Shown: positions 12,813 through 25,893, counted from the first letter of the stretch. The stretch is DNA of 64,000 nt from Phorcus lineatus (GCA_921293015.1 OV121086.1:38873194-38937193), one strand, 5' to 3'. Notes: a model not told the origin generated them from the letters alone. Numbers and translations are program-made.

Positions 12813-13916
12813 ACGGAAATTCCCCATTGTAAATAAAAAATGTACACGTACTTAGCCCTTGTTTGAATAATAATTCTAATTATTCTGAGTGTGTAGTGCT
12901 ATTATTCTTATATTCGCTAACTCAACCAATTAAGAACCATTTGGTTGAATGGCATTACATTGTGTTTCGGTCTAATGTAATATGTACACTCCCAACCAGA
13001 AACTTAATGTAAGCATTTTGACGTTTATGAATGATTTATTTAGTTTTAATGTCAATAGCAGTGCGGATCCCGTATAATGAGTTTACTAATGTCAATATGG
13101 CGACATTTATATTCATTTAACTGTACAAACTGTTCTGATGGCACCACCTATGTTTCAGCATAGTCCGACTTGTAGTAGTGGTGGTCGATATTGTCATAAT
13201 TTCTATTATGTAAATAAGTTCCCACATCAATCTCGACATTGTGTGCACTATGCAAAAATTTCTCACAATTGATGATAAAGATCACATCATTTACAATGAA
13301 GCTATAATAAGTGGCAGCTAGATTTGCATTACAATATTTGTACATATATCAAACTTGAACATTTTGTCGCGGGTTTATTTGATATACGTATTTGATATAA
13401 TCCATATATGCGTTCATTGTTTTTCTTGTTGTTTAAAATACAGCAGTATTTTATATAAATATGATATTGTAAAGTTATTTTTAATGTACCAAAAGATTTT
13501 TCAAAAAGAAAATTTAAAATGTTTACATTATCCAAACGCTGTTTACCTCTGTAACTCCAACTGTAATTCTTAACTCTAAACAATATGTCCATGGTGTATA
13601 ATAATATTCATTGAACAGGTAATGTTTCCATTGTACATGTAGAAGCGTAAGAATGAACTAAAAATAAAAATTTATAAATGTTCTCAAACGTTCACAAACA
13701 TAGAAATGGGTGTATCCTATTTGTATACGTTGGAGCCTGAATTTTGACATGCACAAACATTTTCTTTAAAATGCATTGGTCATAATTATTAAAAGAAAGA
13801 AATTTACGTAGTTAATTTACCAAATATACCTAAATGAATAATTAAGGCAGTTAGCTTTGTCTTCGTTTTAAACAATATTTTAACATGAAATAGTCTTTTA
13901 AAAATGCAGTCAATGA

Positions 13917-14005
13917 TCGGCATGGGGATCACGAAGGTTTCGGCGATTATCGGCGGCTTTGCTTAGTCTTTGTGATTGAGCCCCCATGCCATCGGACCAC
14001 ACTGT
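13917..14005. repeat. GGCATGGGG...CCCCATGCC inverted-repeat module (six copies in window)
   Basis: A short module begins GGCATGGGGATCACGAAGG and ends AGCCCCCATGCCATCGG followed by ACCACACTG. It recurs at about 17590-17730, 19907-19993, 22868-23010, 50127-50248 and 52796-52832. Its last bases read in reverse as AGTGTGGTC, the same start as the module family at 43162. It marks a sub-unit inside the duplicated blocks. Function unknown. Confidence 0.7.
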
Positions 14006-15172
14006 AAGTACAAGATGACTTCCAATATTTATCTGATGAAAACTCACAAATTTACCAGACAGGGTGTCAAAAGATAACATGTATTTGGTAATTTTTTTCA
14101 TTAATATTTGTGAGATAAAGCGGGGATAAAATCAAAGATTTTCATTTTGACATTTATGGCAGTAACAAATCGAACAAAGTTCCTCGCTAAGGTCGTAAAC
14201 ATGACGAAATGATATACTTTTTTGTATGCGCAATGTGTACAAACATGGTTTGCGACTATGTATAAATATGTCTATTTATAGTACTTACAATGTAGATGTC
14301 CAAAACCCAAGTGACTAGCATTGATTGGCAATCCATATTTAGTCATTTTTTAAATGGGATTAGATGCGTTGTATATTCGAAAGTTTATAACATAACTTGT
14401 CACGTAAATACTATTTCTTAAATAACCCTGGGAAAATAAACAAAATAATGGATACGTTAAAACCGAAATAAGGATTATCCAAAGCATGAATGAATAATAC
14501 ATATCACAAGGGAAGTCACTCTGTCCGATTTTGCAGCGCTATTTACAGTTCAAAATTTACCGTACGTTTACATTTCTTAAAAGAATGTTCCCTATCTTTG
14601 TGTTTAATAAAAAAAACTTCATGTGTGCGCTTGTGAACAGGATAATGGTCTTGAAATATGATATTCACGATATTATCCCAATGAGGTGCTTCTTAGAAGT
14701 GTTAGGATCTCCACTGAAAGGTTGTAAACTTTAAATGAACGAGTAGTAATCCAAAACATTTGTCTTCTTTCACCAAACATATTTCCCGATGACTCTCAAA
14801 GAAAAACATAAACCTTGTAGATACTGCAACGATTAAATATCATAAACCTCAATGTGTCGCTCCGTGTTATTTGGTGAAATTAAAATACAGCAGTGACGTC
14901 ATTGTATTGTTTCAATCATACATTATCCTACAAGAATCTACTGCTTCTATGTGGACAATTGAGCAATAATAATTTTGAGATGGTCCCCGGAAGGGAATTG
15001 GTTTCATTATTTGATAACACAACATCATCCTCTGAAGAAATGTCTTCGAAGTGTGGATACTCGGCCATGTCTTCCCACTCAACAACAAAATTGCCATACA
15101 TAATGTCTAAGTTGAATTAAGACCACCTTCCTTTTATACCAAATCCCAAGCTGATTGCGGTTTCAAACGTCT

Positions 15173-15335
15173 TGCACGTGAATTAAGCTGGTAACGTTGC
15201 ACGTGCATTAAGAATGTACTAGCTAGATGGATACATTGCACGTGCATTAAGAATGTACTGGCGAAATGGTAACGTTGCACGTGCATTAAGAATGTACCGG
15301 CAAGATGGTTACGTTGCACGTGCATTAAGAATGAC
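15173..15335 (+). repeat. 39-bp tandem repeat carrying GCACGTGC palindromes
   Basis: GCACGTGCATTAAGAATG recurs at about 15199, 15238, 15277 and 15316, preceded by a diverged GCACGTGAATTAAG at about 15174. The spacing is 39 bp. Each unit holds the perfect E-box palindrome CACGTG in the same register. The period is a multiple of three, so overlapping ORFs on both strands repeat too; those are by-products. Confidence 0.9.
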
Positions 15336-15494
15336 CGGTGAACGAGTTGGGACCATCTCAAATTTTGTTAAAGGATTTTGTTTTATTGAAAAACGTTTTT
15401 TGTGTTATAATTATGCAATGAAATACGAATGTTATTATCATAAACCAAAGCAGGTCATACAAGAAACACTTTAAACTAGGCTGTATTTTAAGTC

Positions 15495-15597
15495 AGATAA
15501 CATACTCGTAACCGTACATTCGTGAAAACAATGTCCTCGCCGCTTCGCGGCTCGTACATTCTTTTTCACGAATGTACGGTTACTTGTATGTTATCCT
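15495..15597. repeat. Long hairpin with GC-rich loop
   Basis: The left arm GATAACATACTCGTAACCG...TTCGTGAAAA is mirrored by TTTTCACGAATGTACGG...TATGTTATCC. The loop contains a second small hairpin, GCCGCTTCGCGGC. The arms are about 33 bp with few mismatches. It forms the right end of the copy-A insertion. Confidence 0.85.
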
Positions 15598-18500
15598 TAA
15601 CATAGTTTGGTTATATAGGTGCCAAAATACCAAATATTTTGATATACAATAAAAACATAAAACTCGGCTTTAAATTTGTATCATAAAATGTAAAAGATAT
15701 GAAATTGAATTATTTTCAAAGGAACACAGTTGGGAATATGTATCTCCCTCTTTCATCCTACTCGCTTCTAAATAACTTTTAAAAAGAAGAATAACTTTTG
15801 TAGATACTCAACATATATAGCATCCGTTAGATTCTATACAGCTCCACGTCTTATATTTAAGACACTAGGTTTTTTAAGCGAATTTAATAAAGATGCCATA
15901 ATACCAAATATGCTGATATCAATTCAAAACATATATCTTTGAAACAGAATTATTTATAACCAAATCAATGCTTATGAACATTGATTATTTGCAAAAGAAC
16001 TCCAACGACATCTTTATATAGGTAACTATGTCAAATGTCCCATTTTGATGGATACTGGTTGCCTATATGTTATACACTGCCAACCCGAATTTTTATTAAC
16101 GTTTGCTTTAGAACTTTTAGAATGCAAAACAAAAATACAGGTATTCGTCCAGTATATAATTCAATAATGCTGTTATCGTAAAAACTTCAATATTCATTTA
16201 TTAAGGATACAAGGATGTGGGTTTTGGGTTTAATCAACTTTCGAATTAATCATAGTCTTTACCGATCACACGTATGAAATATTTCCGGGTTGTTTTTTAA
16301 GATCTCTATGCTCTAGTTGTTGCTTACAATTACATTAATAAAACGACGAAATGTATCATTAATGGCAATTTTTGTATCTATATTTTTTACTTTTCTATTT
16401 TCTAACGAAACACGATGTTTAAGAGTACTGAAAATACTGTATTCGTGATATTCATTTGTATTAATAGTTCAATGTCCCTGTTTATATCCTTTGTAGTACT
16501 GTACAGTGATATGTGAGTGAAAGTGAGTTAAGTTGCCTGGATATAGAATGTATAAACGCAAACTAACTATTATTGCAATCAATTACATAATTTATTTCTA
16601 ATATTTGTTTGTAAACATATTTATATGCCCATAAACAAAAACAAAACGATAACGAAGTAGACATACCTACAGTCATTTCACAGTGTAAGGGAGGTAACTG
16701 CTGTTTTGTGGTCAGTGCAATTTTGAAAGCACCAATTTATTTTAAAACGGACAAGTTAAGTACTTATTTATATGTCACAAAAGAACAACAGCCGTGTGAT
16801 TCAACGATATTGACAGCTAATTTCAGTTGACATATTATATTATTTCAAATGAAATGTTTGAATAAATTAATTTCTAGCAACTAGCAGCCAAAGTGTTTGT
16901 AGGTTTGCTTTTTATGCTTAAATAATCTCTACCGTGCTTCTACATTCATTCATGACTTACCTAGGACAAAAAGACGGAATAACTAAAAGAGCTATCAGTA
17001 CAAGTCTATACTGCACTTATAGAATAGAGTAGTAAATACATATCTTATATCAAGAACGTTGAATCACCCATGTCATTCTTCATGTCGATAGTGTTGTTCA
17101 TAATGTATATCAGGTTCAAGCAAGAATTTCATCATTACTTCAATACGTCTATTTTATCAATTAAATGTTCACTCTTAATTACTAACTGTAAGGGGCAGTT
17201 TAAGTTAACCTAGAATTCACTGAACAAATAATTTCTATGGTAAATATGTACATTGTAGTTGCGTAATTTAGAAAATGAAAATTTAAAAATGTTCTGAGTA
17301 TCATAGAAGTGTACATCCTATTTGTATACTTTCAAGCCTGGATAAACCATTAAAAAAATGATCTGAATTTGAATTTAAATGTTTTTTAATTAATGTAAAG
17401 ATAATTTACTTAATTAAATTACGTTTTACATCGCCATAGTAGTCATTGTCAAGTTTTAGAGCCATTATAAATACTAGGAACGAAGCAAACCCATAATTGA
17501 ATAACTATAGAGAGTCAGTTATTGTTCCGTTTGAAACAATATTTTAGTCTGACATAATATATAAGATAAGTTAAAAATTTGGTCAATGATCGCCATGGGG
17601 ATCACGAAGGTTTCGGCAGACGTTTTATAGGGGGTAGTTTGTGTAGTCTTTTGTTGAGTTTGGTTTTGTTATTTTTGTATCGAGTTCCGTTGCTTTGTGA
17701 TTAAGCCCCCATGCCATCGGACCACACTGGTAAGCACTGTTGGCCAGGCATATTTATGTGCAGGATGCTCACTAAATTCTCACAAACAGTGTCTAAAATT
17801 AAAATGGATTTAATGCTTATTTCATGCAAAAGTGCAAGCAAATGTATGCATAAAATCATATCTTTTCATTTTTATATTTGTGGGAGAAAAAATCTGAATA
17901 AAGTGCATCTCTAACGTTTATAACACTTCAAAAGGAGATAATTTTTGTATGCATCATATTGACACTTTCGGTTAGGACTATAAATAGAAATATAATTCAA
18001 AAACGAAATAAGGATTTTCCAACCATCAAGCCACAAGGGAAGTCACTCTGTTAACTGTCTCGTTTAGAAGCGCTTGTAAACACTGACGATTCATCTGAAC
18101 GTTAATTATCATATATTTGCCAATGAAATCTTAATCACTATCGTTTTCAAATTTGCATCTAAAAATGTTTTACTACCAAATCTAAATAAATCTAAAACGA
18201 CAGTCTTTTAATTTTTGGTCATTGTGACATAAAATACAACTGTCGGTCTAAATTTATTAAAATTGTCCTACTACTGTGAAAAAAGTCACCGATTCGTTAA
18301 CTACCCTAACCTAATCTCGTTGTATAAAAGTGGAGACACTTTACACATGTCAAATTGGGAGATTACATCTAGGAGGTGCTGCAGCCTATTGTTATCCTTT
18401 TTCTTGTCTCTTAGCTAGAAATGTAATGCATTACGAAACATTAAACATTAGAATATGAAACAGCCGGGTTCTTTTCTTCGGACGAAAGTCCGGAAAATTA

Positions 18501-18792
18501 ACTGCCCGGAGTGTAAACACAAAATTAGTATTACCTAATTAGTGAAGAAAATGTTCTTCATATGAACGTGTTGTCAAAGCTTACCGTTCAGTGTGCCATG
18601 CAAAACGAAATAAATTACACGTATCTTCTAATTTAATTTAATAAGTCATAGTCATAGAGTGAAAAGTGTGGCGGTAAATGGCATGGTTATCCTTGGTAGG
18701 TTTGTTTTTGTAAAGAAATTTCGTTTGTCACAGCTTTCAGTTAACATATTAGGGGTGCCATGTTATCATGCCGCACCGATATGGGTAGATGA

Positions 18793-21700
18793 CGGAAATT
18801 CCCCATTGTAAATAAAAAATGTACACGTACTTAGCCCTTGTTTGAATAATAATTCTAATTATTCTGAGTGTGTAGTGCTATTATTCTTATATTCGCTAAC
18901 TCAACCAATTAAGAACCATTTGGTTGAATGGCATTACATTGTGTTTCGGTCTAATGTAATATGTACACTCCCAACCAGAAACTTAATGTAAGCATTTTGA
19001 CGTTTATGAATGATTTATTTAGTTTTAATGTCAATAGCAGTGCGGATATAATGAGTTTACTAATGTCAATATGGCGACATTTATATTCATTTAACTGTAC
19101 AAACTGTTCTGATGGCACCACCTATGTTTCAGCATAGTCCGACTTGTAGTAGTGGTGGTCGATATTGTCATAATTTCTATTATGTAAATAAGTTCCCACA
19201 TCAATCTCGACATTGTGTGCACTATGCAAAAATTTCTCACAATTGATGATAAAGATCACATCATTTACAATGAAGCTATAATAAGTGGCTGCTAGATTTG
19301 CATTACAATATTTGTACATGTATATCAAACTTGAACATTTTGTCGCGTGTTTATTTCATGTACGTATTCGATATAATCCATATACATGTATGAGTTCAAT
19401 GTTTTTCTTGTTGCTTCAAATACAGCAGTATTTTATATAAATATGATATTGTAAAGTTATTTTTAATGTACCAAAAGATTTTTCAAAAAGAAAATTTAAA
19501 ATGTTTACATTATCCAAACGCTGTTTATCTCTGTAACTCCAACTGTAATTCTTAACTCTAAACAATATGTCCATGGTGTATAATAATATTCATTGAACAG
19601 GTAATGTTTCCATTGTACATGTAGAAGCGTAAGAATGAACTAAAATTAAAATTTATAAATGTTCTCAAACGTTCACAAACATAGAAATGGGTGTATCCTG
19701 TTTGTATACGTTGGAGCCTGAATTTTGACATGCACAAACATTTTTTTAAAAATGCATTGGTCATAATTATTAAAAGAAAGAAATTTACGTAGTTAATTTA
19801 CCAAATATACCTAAATGAATAATTAAGGCAGTTAGCTTTGTCTTCGTTTTAAACAATATTTTAACATGAAATTGTCTTTTAAAAATGCAGTCAATGATCG
19901 GCATGGGGATCACGAAGGTTTCGGCGATTATCGGCGGCTTTGCTTAGTCTTTGTGATTGAGCCCCCATGCCATCGGACCACACTGTTAGTACAAGATGAC
20001 TTCCAATATTTATCTGATGAAAACTCACAAATTTACCAGACAGGGTGTCAAAAGATAACATGTATTTGGTAAGTTTTTTATATTAACATTTGTGAGATAA
20101 AGCGGGGATAAAATCAAAGATTTTCATTTTGACATTTATGGCAGTAACAAATCGAACAAATTTCCTCGCTCAGGTCGTAAACATGACGAAAAGATATACT
20201 TTTTTGTATGCGCAATGTGTACAAACATGGTTTGCGACTATGTATAAATATGTCTATTTATAGGACTTACAATGTAGATGTCCAAAACCCAAGTGACTAG
20301 CATTGATTGTCAATCCATATTTAGTCATTTTTTAAATGAAATAAGATGCGTGGTATATTCGAAAATTTATAACATAACTTGTCACATAAATACTATTTCT
20401 TGAATAACCCTGGTAAAATAAACAAAATAATGGATAAGTTAAAACCGAAATAAGGATTATCCAAAGCATGAATGAATAATACATATCACAAGGGAAGTCA
20501 CTCTGTCCGATTTTGCACCGCTATTTACAGTTCAAAATTAACCGTACGTTTACATTTTTTAAAGAATAATCCCTATATCTTTGTTCGTAATAAAAAACTT
20601 TATGTGTGCGCTTGTGAAGAGGATAATGGTCTTGAAATATGATATTCACGATATTACCCTTATGATGTGCTTCTTAGAAGTGTTAGGATCTCTACTGAAA
20701 CGTTGTACTCTTTAAATGAACGAGTAGTAATCCAAAACATTTGTCTTCTTTCACCAAACATATTTCTCGATGACTCTCAGAGAAAAAGCATAAACCTTGT
20801 AGATACTGTAACGATTAAATATCATAAACCTCAATGTGTCACTCATTGTTATTTGGTGAAATTAGGTTGGTTATATAGCAGCCAAAATACCAAATATTTT
20901 GATATACAATGAAAACATACAACTCGGCTTTAAATTTATATCATAAAATGTAAAAGATATGAAAATGAATTATTTGTAAAGGAACACAGTTGCAAATATG
21001 TATCTCCCTCTCTCATCCTACTCACTTCTTAATAACTTTTAAAAAGAAGAAGAATCTTTGTAGATACTTAACATAAATATAGCATCCATTATATTGTATT
21101 CAGCTCCACGTCATATATTTAAGACACTAGGTTTTTTATCGAATTTAATAAAGATGCCATAATACCAAATATGCTGATATCAATTCAAAACATATATCTT
21201 TGAAACAGAATTATTTATAACCAAATGCAATGCTTATGAACATTGATTATTTGCGAAAGAACTCCAACGACGTCTTTATAAAGGTAACTATGTCAAATGT
21301 CCCATTTTGATGGATACTAGTTGTCTATATGTTATACACTGCCAACCCGAATTTTTATAAACGTGTGCTTTAGAGAAGCTTCTAAAATAATGTTTAAATA
21401 ATTAGCGCAACTTTACAGGTATTCGTCCAGAATAAAAATCAATAGTGCAGTTATCGTAAAAACTTCATTCATTCATTTATTAACGATACAAGGATGTGGG
21501 TTTTGGGTTTAATCAACCTTCGAAATAATCATAGTCTTTATCGATCACACGTATGAAATATTTCCGGGTTGTTTTTTAAGATTTCTATGCGCTAGTTATC
21601 GCTTAAAGTTACATTAATAAAACGACGAAATGTATCATTAATGGCAATTTTTGTATCCATTTTTTTTAATTTTTCTATTTTCTAACGAAACACGATGTTT

Positions 21701-24063
21701 AAGAGTACTGAAAATACTGTATTCGTGATATTCATTTGTATTAATAGTTCAATGTCCCTGTTTATATCCTTTGTAGTACTGTACAGTGATATGTGAGTGA
21801 AGGTGAGTTAAGTTGCCTGGATATAGAATGTATAAATGCAAACTAACTATTATTGCAATCAATTATATAATTTATTTCTAATATTTGTTTGTCAACATAT
21901 TTATATGCCCATAAACAAAAACAAAACGATAACGAAGTAGACATACCTACAGTCATTTCACAGTGTAAGGTAGGTAACTGCTGTTTTGTGGTCAGTGCAA
22001 TTTTGAAAGCACCAATTTATTTTAAAACGGACAAGTTAAGTACTTATTTATATGTCACAAAAGAACAACAGCCGTGTGATTCAACGATATTGATAGCTAA
22101 TTTCAGTTGACATATTATATTATTTCAAATGAAATGTTTGAATAAATTAATTTCTAGCAACTAGCAGCCAAAGTGTTTGTAGGTTTGCTTTTTATGCTTA
22201 AATAATCTCTACCGTGCTTCTACATTCATTCATGACTTACCTAGGACAAAAAGACGGAATAACTATAAGAGCTATCAGTACAAGTCTATACTGTACTTAT
22301 AGAATAGAGTAGTAAATACATATCTTATATCAAGAACGTTGAATCACCCATGTCATTCTTCATGTCGATGGTGTTGTTCATAATGTATATCAGGTTCAAG
22401 CAAGAATTTCATCATTACTTCAATACGTCTGTTTTATCAATTAAATGTTCACTCGTAATTACAAACTGTAAGGGGCAGTTTAAGTTAACCTAGAATTCAC
22501 TGAACAAATAATTTCTATGGTAAATATGTACATTGTAGTTGCGTAATTTAGAAAATGAAAATTTAAAAATGTTCTGAGTATCATAGAAATGTACATCCTA
22601 TTTGTATAATTTCAAGCCTGGATAAACCATTAAAAAAATGATCTGAATTTGAATTTAAATGTTTTTTAATTAATGTAAAGATAATTTACTTAATTAAATT
22701 ACGTTTTACATCGCCATAGTAGTCATTGTCAAGTTTTAGAGCCATTATAAATACTAGGAACGAAGCAAACCCAAAATTGAATAACTATAGAGAGTCAGTT
22801 ATTGTTCCGTTTGAAACAATATTTTAGTCTGACATAATATATAAGATAAGTTAAAAATTTGGTCAATGATCGCCATGGGGATCACGAAGGTTTCGGCAGA
22901 TGTTTTATAGGGGGGAGTTTTGTGTAGTCTGTTGTTGAGTTTGTTTTTGGTATTTTTGTAACGAGTTCCGTTGCTTTGTGATTAAGCCCCCATGCCATCG
23001 GACCACTCTGGTTAGCACTGTTGGCCAGGCATATTTATGTGCAGGATGCTCACTAAATTCTCACAAACAGTGTCTAAAATTAAAATGGATTTAATGCTTA
23101 TTTCATGCAAAAGTGCAAGCAAATGTATGCATAAAATCATATCTTTTCATTTTTATATTTGTGGGAGAAAAAATCTGAATAAAGTGCATCTCTAACGTTG
23201 TTAACACTCCAAAAGGAGATAATTTTCGTATGCATCATATTGACACTTTCGGTTAGGACTATAAATAGAAATATAATTCAAAAACGAAATAAGGATTTTC
23301 CAACCATCAAGCCACAAGGGAAGTCACTCTGTTAACTGTCTCGTTTAGAAGCGCTTGTAAACACTGACGATTCATCTGAACGTTAATTATCATATATTTG
23401 CCAATGAAATCTTAATCACTATCGTTTTCAAATTTGCATCTAAAAATGTTTTACTACCAAATCTAAATAAATCTAAAACGACAGTCTTTTAATTTTTGGT
23501 CATTGCGACATAAAATACAACTGTCGGTCTAAATTTATTAAAATTGTCCTACTACTGTGAAAAAAGTCACCGATTCGTTAACTACCCTAACCTAATCTCG
23601 TTGTATAAAAGCGGAGGCACTTTACACATGTCAAATTGGGAGATTACATCTAGGAGGTGCTGCAGCCTATTGTTATCCTTTTTCTTGTCTCTTAGCTAGA
23701 AATGTAATGCATTACGAAACATTAAACATTAGAATATGAAACAGCCGGGTTCTTTTCTTCGGACGAAAGTCCGGAAAATTAACTGCCCGGAGTGTAAACA
23801 CGAAATTAGTATTACCTAATTAGTGAAGAAAATGTTCTTCATATGAACGTGTTGTCAAAGCTTACCTTTCAGTGTGCCATGCAAAACGAAATAAATTACA
23901 CGTACCTTCTAATTTAATTAAATAAGTCATAGTCATAGAGTGAAAAGTGTGGCTGTAAATGGCATGGTTATCCTTGTTAGGTTTGTTTTTGTAAAGAAAT
24001 TTCGTTTAGTTAACATATTAGGGGTGCCATGTTATCATGCCGCACCGATATGGGTAGATGACG
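18793..24063 (+). repeat. Segmental duplication, copy B core (about 5.27 kb)
   Basis: Colinear with copy A. The junction GGGTAGATGACG, followed by GAAATTCCCC in A (18785-18800), continues instead into AGGAGCTCTTATACC in B (24052-24076). Copy C also continues into this latter sequence, so B keeps the ancestral right flank and the A/B junction is the new breakpoint, with ACG microhomology. No gene recognised. Confidence 0.92.
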
Positions 24064-24486
24064 AGGAGCTCTTATACCATACAGGAGCAAAACTTCGCCA
24101 CATAATGTGTGAACAGAAGAAGAAATCTGAACAAATAATATGAGTTTGAGCCGCTGAAATGAATAATAATGATTTCTATTAGTCAGTTATATATCTTCTC
24201 AATTGTGAAATTATATATTTTTTTCAAGATCCACTGTTACACAAATAGGACTGAAAATAATGCGTTCGTGATATCAATTTGTATGAATAACTTTGTGTAC
24301 GTGTCCCCGTTTAGAACTAGTCAGGGATATAGCTAACCACTGTTAAACATTGCCGTTGAATAGGTTGTTGATATAACATGTAGATGGAAAATAAGTAATA
24401 TTCCAATTAACTACATAATGAATATCTAATTTTCATATTCTGGACATTTGTAAACGTCTTCATAAGTCAAAGAACAATTACTATAT

Positions 24487-25893
24487 TTACGAAAACGAAA
24501 ATAAGGATACATACGCAGTCGTTTCTCGGCGTAGGGGAGGTAACTGCGGTTTTATGGTCGCTGTGCAATTAGATTCAGTGGAATCAACTTTGTATATCGG
24601 GAAAACAGAATACATATTTTTTCCACATGTTTCAAGATGCGCACTTAGAGGGATTGTGCGATTATGCTTTTGTTTAATTTGTGAACGATGAAGATTCATT
24701 CTTCTTTTTAACTTGAGCTCTGTTTTCCCGATATATATTTCCTGACATCCATGACATGAAATCATGTAAATAACATTTTTTGAGTCGCAAGTCATACTTC
24801 TTTTTACAGAAAACTTTTTATTTCCTGAGAATCTAACTGAACTACCTTCAATCAAAATTTTACAGGTTGCGCATCTTTTGTCGCCACATTTTCGGACCTC
24901 TGGTTTATCAGTATTAGAATCATATTTAGAATTTGTCAATATTTTCCTTAGATTTCGGGGCTGTCTTCGACTATTAACAATATGATAATTTCTCAATATC
25001 CGTTTCATCCTTTGACTTTGATGTAAAACAGGTAAATGTTGATTTACCAAGCTTAGGGCATTATTATGATTTGGATTAAACGTAGTAATTAATGGGAGGC
25101 AACTCTTATCTGCATGTTCAATTTGACTGGTTCCTGAGATGGAAGCGTTTGCGTTCATGCCGGTTTGGGAAGAGGATTTACTGTTGTGGGCTGATTCCCT
25201 GAGTTTCTTTTGATCCAAGCTAACGGCCCTCGTTATACCATCATTAATTAACTCTACAGGATAGTTTTGATTAAGTAAAAAATGTTTTAATTCATAAAGA
25301 CGTTGTTCTTTAATGTCTTTTTCCGACACAATAGTGCAAATTCGTCTAGCTAAAGAGTATGGGATATTGCGCTTAGTGTGTCTGGGATGACATGACCTAA
25401 AATCCAAATATTGGTGGGTATCAGTACTCTTGTAAAATATATCCGTGTGTATATTGCCTTCAGAATTCAGTTTGACTTTTACATCCAGGAAATTTAGTTC
25501 ACATTTACTTTTTTCCATGGTAAATGAAAGAGAAGGGTCTAGAGAATTTAGAATGCTGTGAATTTCTTGCAGATTTTCATCCGATACCTTTAATATGGCG
25601 AAACAATCATCAAGAAATCTTTTCCACATGTTTTCTACGTGTAGCTTTGTCTCTTGTCCAAGTTTATTTCCCAATTTTTCATAAAATTGCCTTTCTAAAT
25701 ATCCAAGAACTAAGGTTGCGTAGGTTGGAGCAACTTTAGTGCCCATAGCTACGCCTTTCTCTTGTGAGTAATAGCAACCATCAAAATAGAAAATGTTATT
25801 GGTCAGTACCAACTTCAATGCATCTATTATAAAGCTTTCTGAAAATCTATCATGAATCTCACTTCTGTATTCTTTTAGCCAGTATGTTATAAT
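24487..25893 (-). CDS. Penelope-like RT/GIY-YIG endonuclease ORF, N-terminally truncated, chimeric C-terminus
   Basis: The open frame begins at the truncated edge (about 25893) and has no native start; its first in-frame near-cognate codon is at 25818. The RT fingers and the first palm motif are missing. Present are the motif-B-like GVAMGTKVAPTYA, the catalytic motif RFLDDCF, the Penelope signature around FYKSTDTHQYLDFRSCHPRH, a linker, a CGDKRCATCK cysteine cluster, and a GIY-YIG-family core with NVIYMISC, then IYIGKTELKLKRRMNLH. The last 23 codons (24559-24490), including PQLPPLRRE, are not element sequence: they read through into duplicated flanking DNA shared with copy C. There are no stops or frameshifts, so the insertion is fairly recent, but truncation should make it inactive. 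Confidence 0.85.
   Translation of the reverse strand: MITYWLKEYRSEIHDRFSESFIIDALKLVLTNNIFYFDGCYYSQEKGVAMGTKVAPTYATLVLGYLERQFYEKLGNKLGQETKLHVENMWKRFLDDCFAILKVSDENLQEIHSILNSLDPSLSFTMEKSKCELNFLDVKVKLNSEGNIHTDIFYKSTDTHQYLDFRSCHPRHTKRNIPYSLARRICTIVSEKDIKEQRLYELKHFLLNQNYPVELINDGITRAVSLDQKKLRESAHNSKSSSQTGMNANASISGTSQIEHADKSCLPLITTFNPNHNNALSLVNQHLPVLHQSQRMKRILRNYHIVNSRRQPRNLRKILTNSKYDSNTDKPEVRKCGDKRCATCKILIEGSSVRFSGNKKFSVKRSMTCDSKNVIYMISCHGCQEIYIGKTELKLKRRMNLHRSQIKQKHNRTIPLSAHLETCGKNMYSVFPIYKVDSTESNCTATIKPQLPPLRRETTAYVSLFSFS

Larger units (their letters stand above)
14885..15597 (+). mobile_element. Insertion in copy A, flanked by TTAA
   Basis: Copy B reads straight through this point (GGTGAAATTAGG...TTGGTTATAT at about 20858). 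Copy A has about 713 extra bases between two TTAA tetranucleotides (14881-14884 and 15598-15601). It contains a 75-codon ORF (14893-15120) of unknown identity, a 39-bp tandem repeat with CACGTG boxes and a terminal hairpin. I find no matching inverted termini across the whole insert, so it could be composite or a gene fragment carried by transposition. Confidence 0.65.
12813..18792 (+). repeat. Segmental duplication, copy A (about 5.98 kb)
   Basis: Starts ACGGAAATTCCCCATTG. The same sequence restarts at 18792, directly after the end of this copy, forming a head-to-tail tandem duplication. Agreement is near-identical over kilobases apart from scattered substitutions, small indels and one insertion of about 0.71 kb (14885-15597) present only in A. 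The unit has no credible gene. Its parallel ORFs (13148-13345 and 19122-19328) are just shared sequence. Confidence 0.93.

Noticed and set aside
13148-13345. Identical small ORFs in copies A (13148-13345) and B (19122-19328)
   Set aside because: Identity follows from the segmental duplication, not coding constraint. The diverged copy C does not cover this part, so there is no independent support.
15134-15361. ORFs repeating FLMHVQ on the minus strand and ALRMYRQDG on the plus strand
   Set aside because: They are translations of the 39-bp tandem repeat (a multiple of three) and are open in opposite frames for that reason.
12813-24063. Tandem copies A/B as unmerged haplotypes
   Set aside because: Cannot be excluded from sequence alone. 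The existence of older copy C in the same order makes real duplication more likely, so I kept it as a duplication and noted the test.
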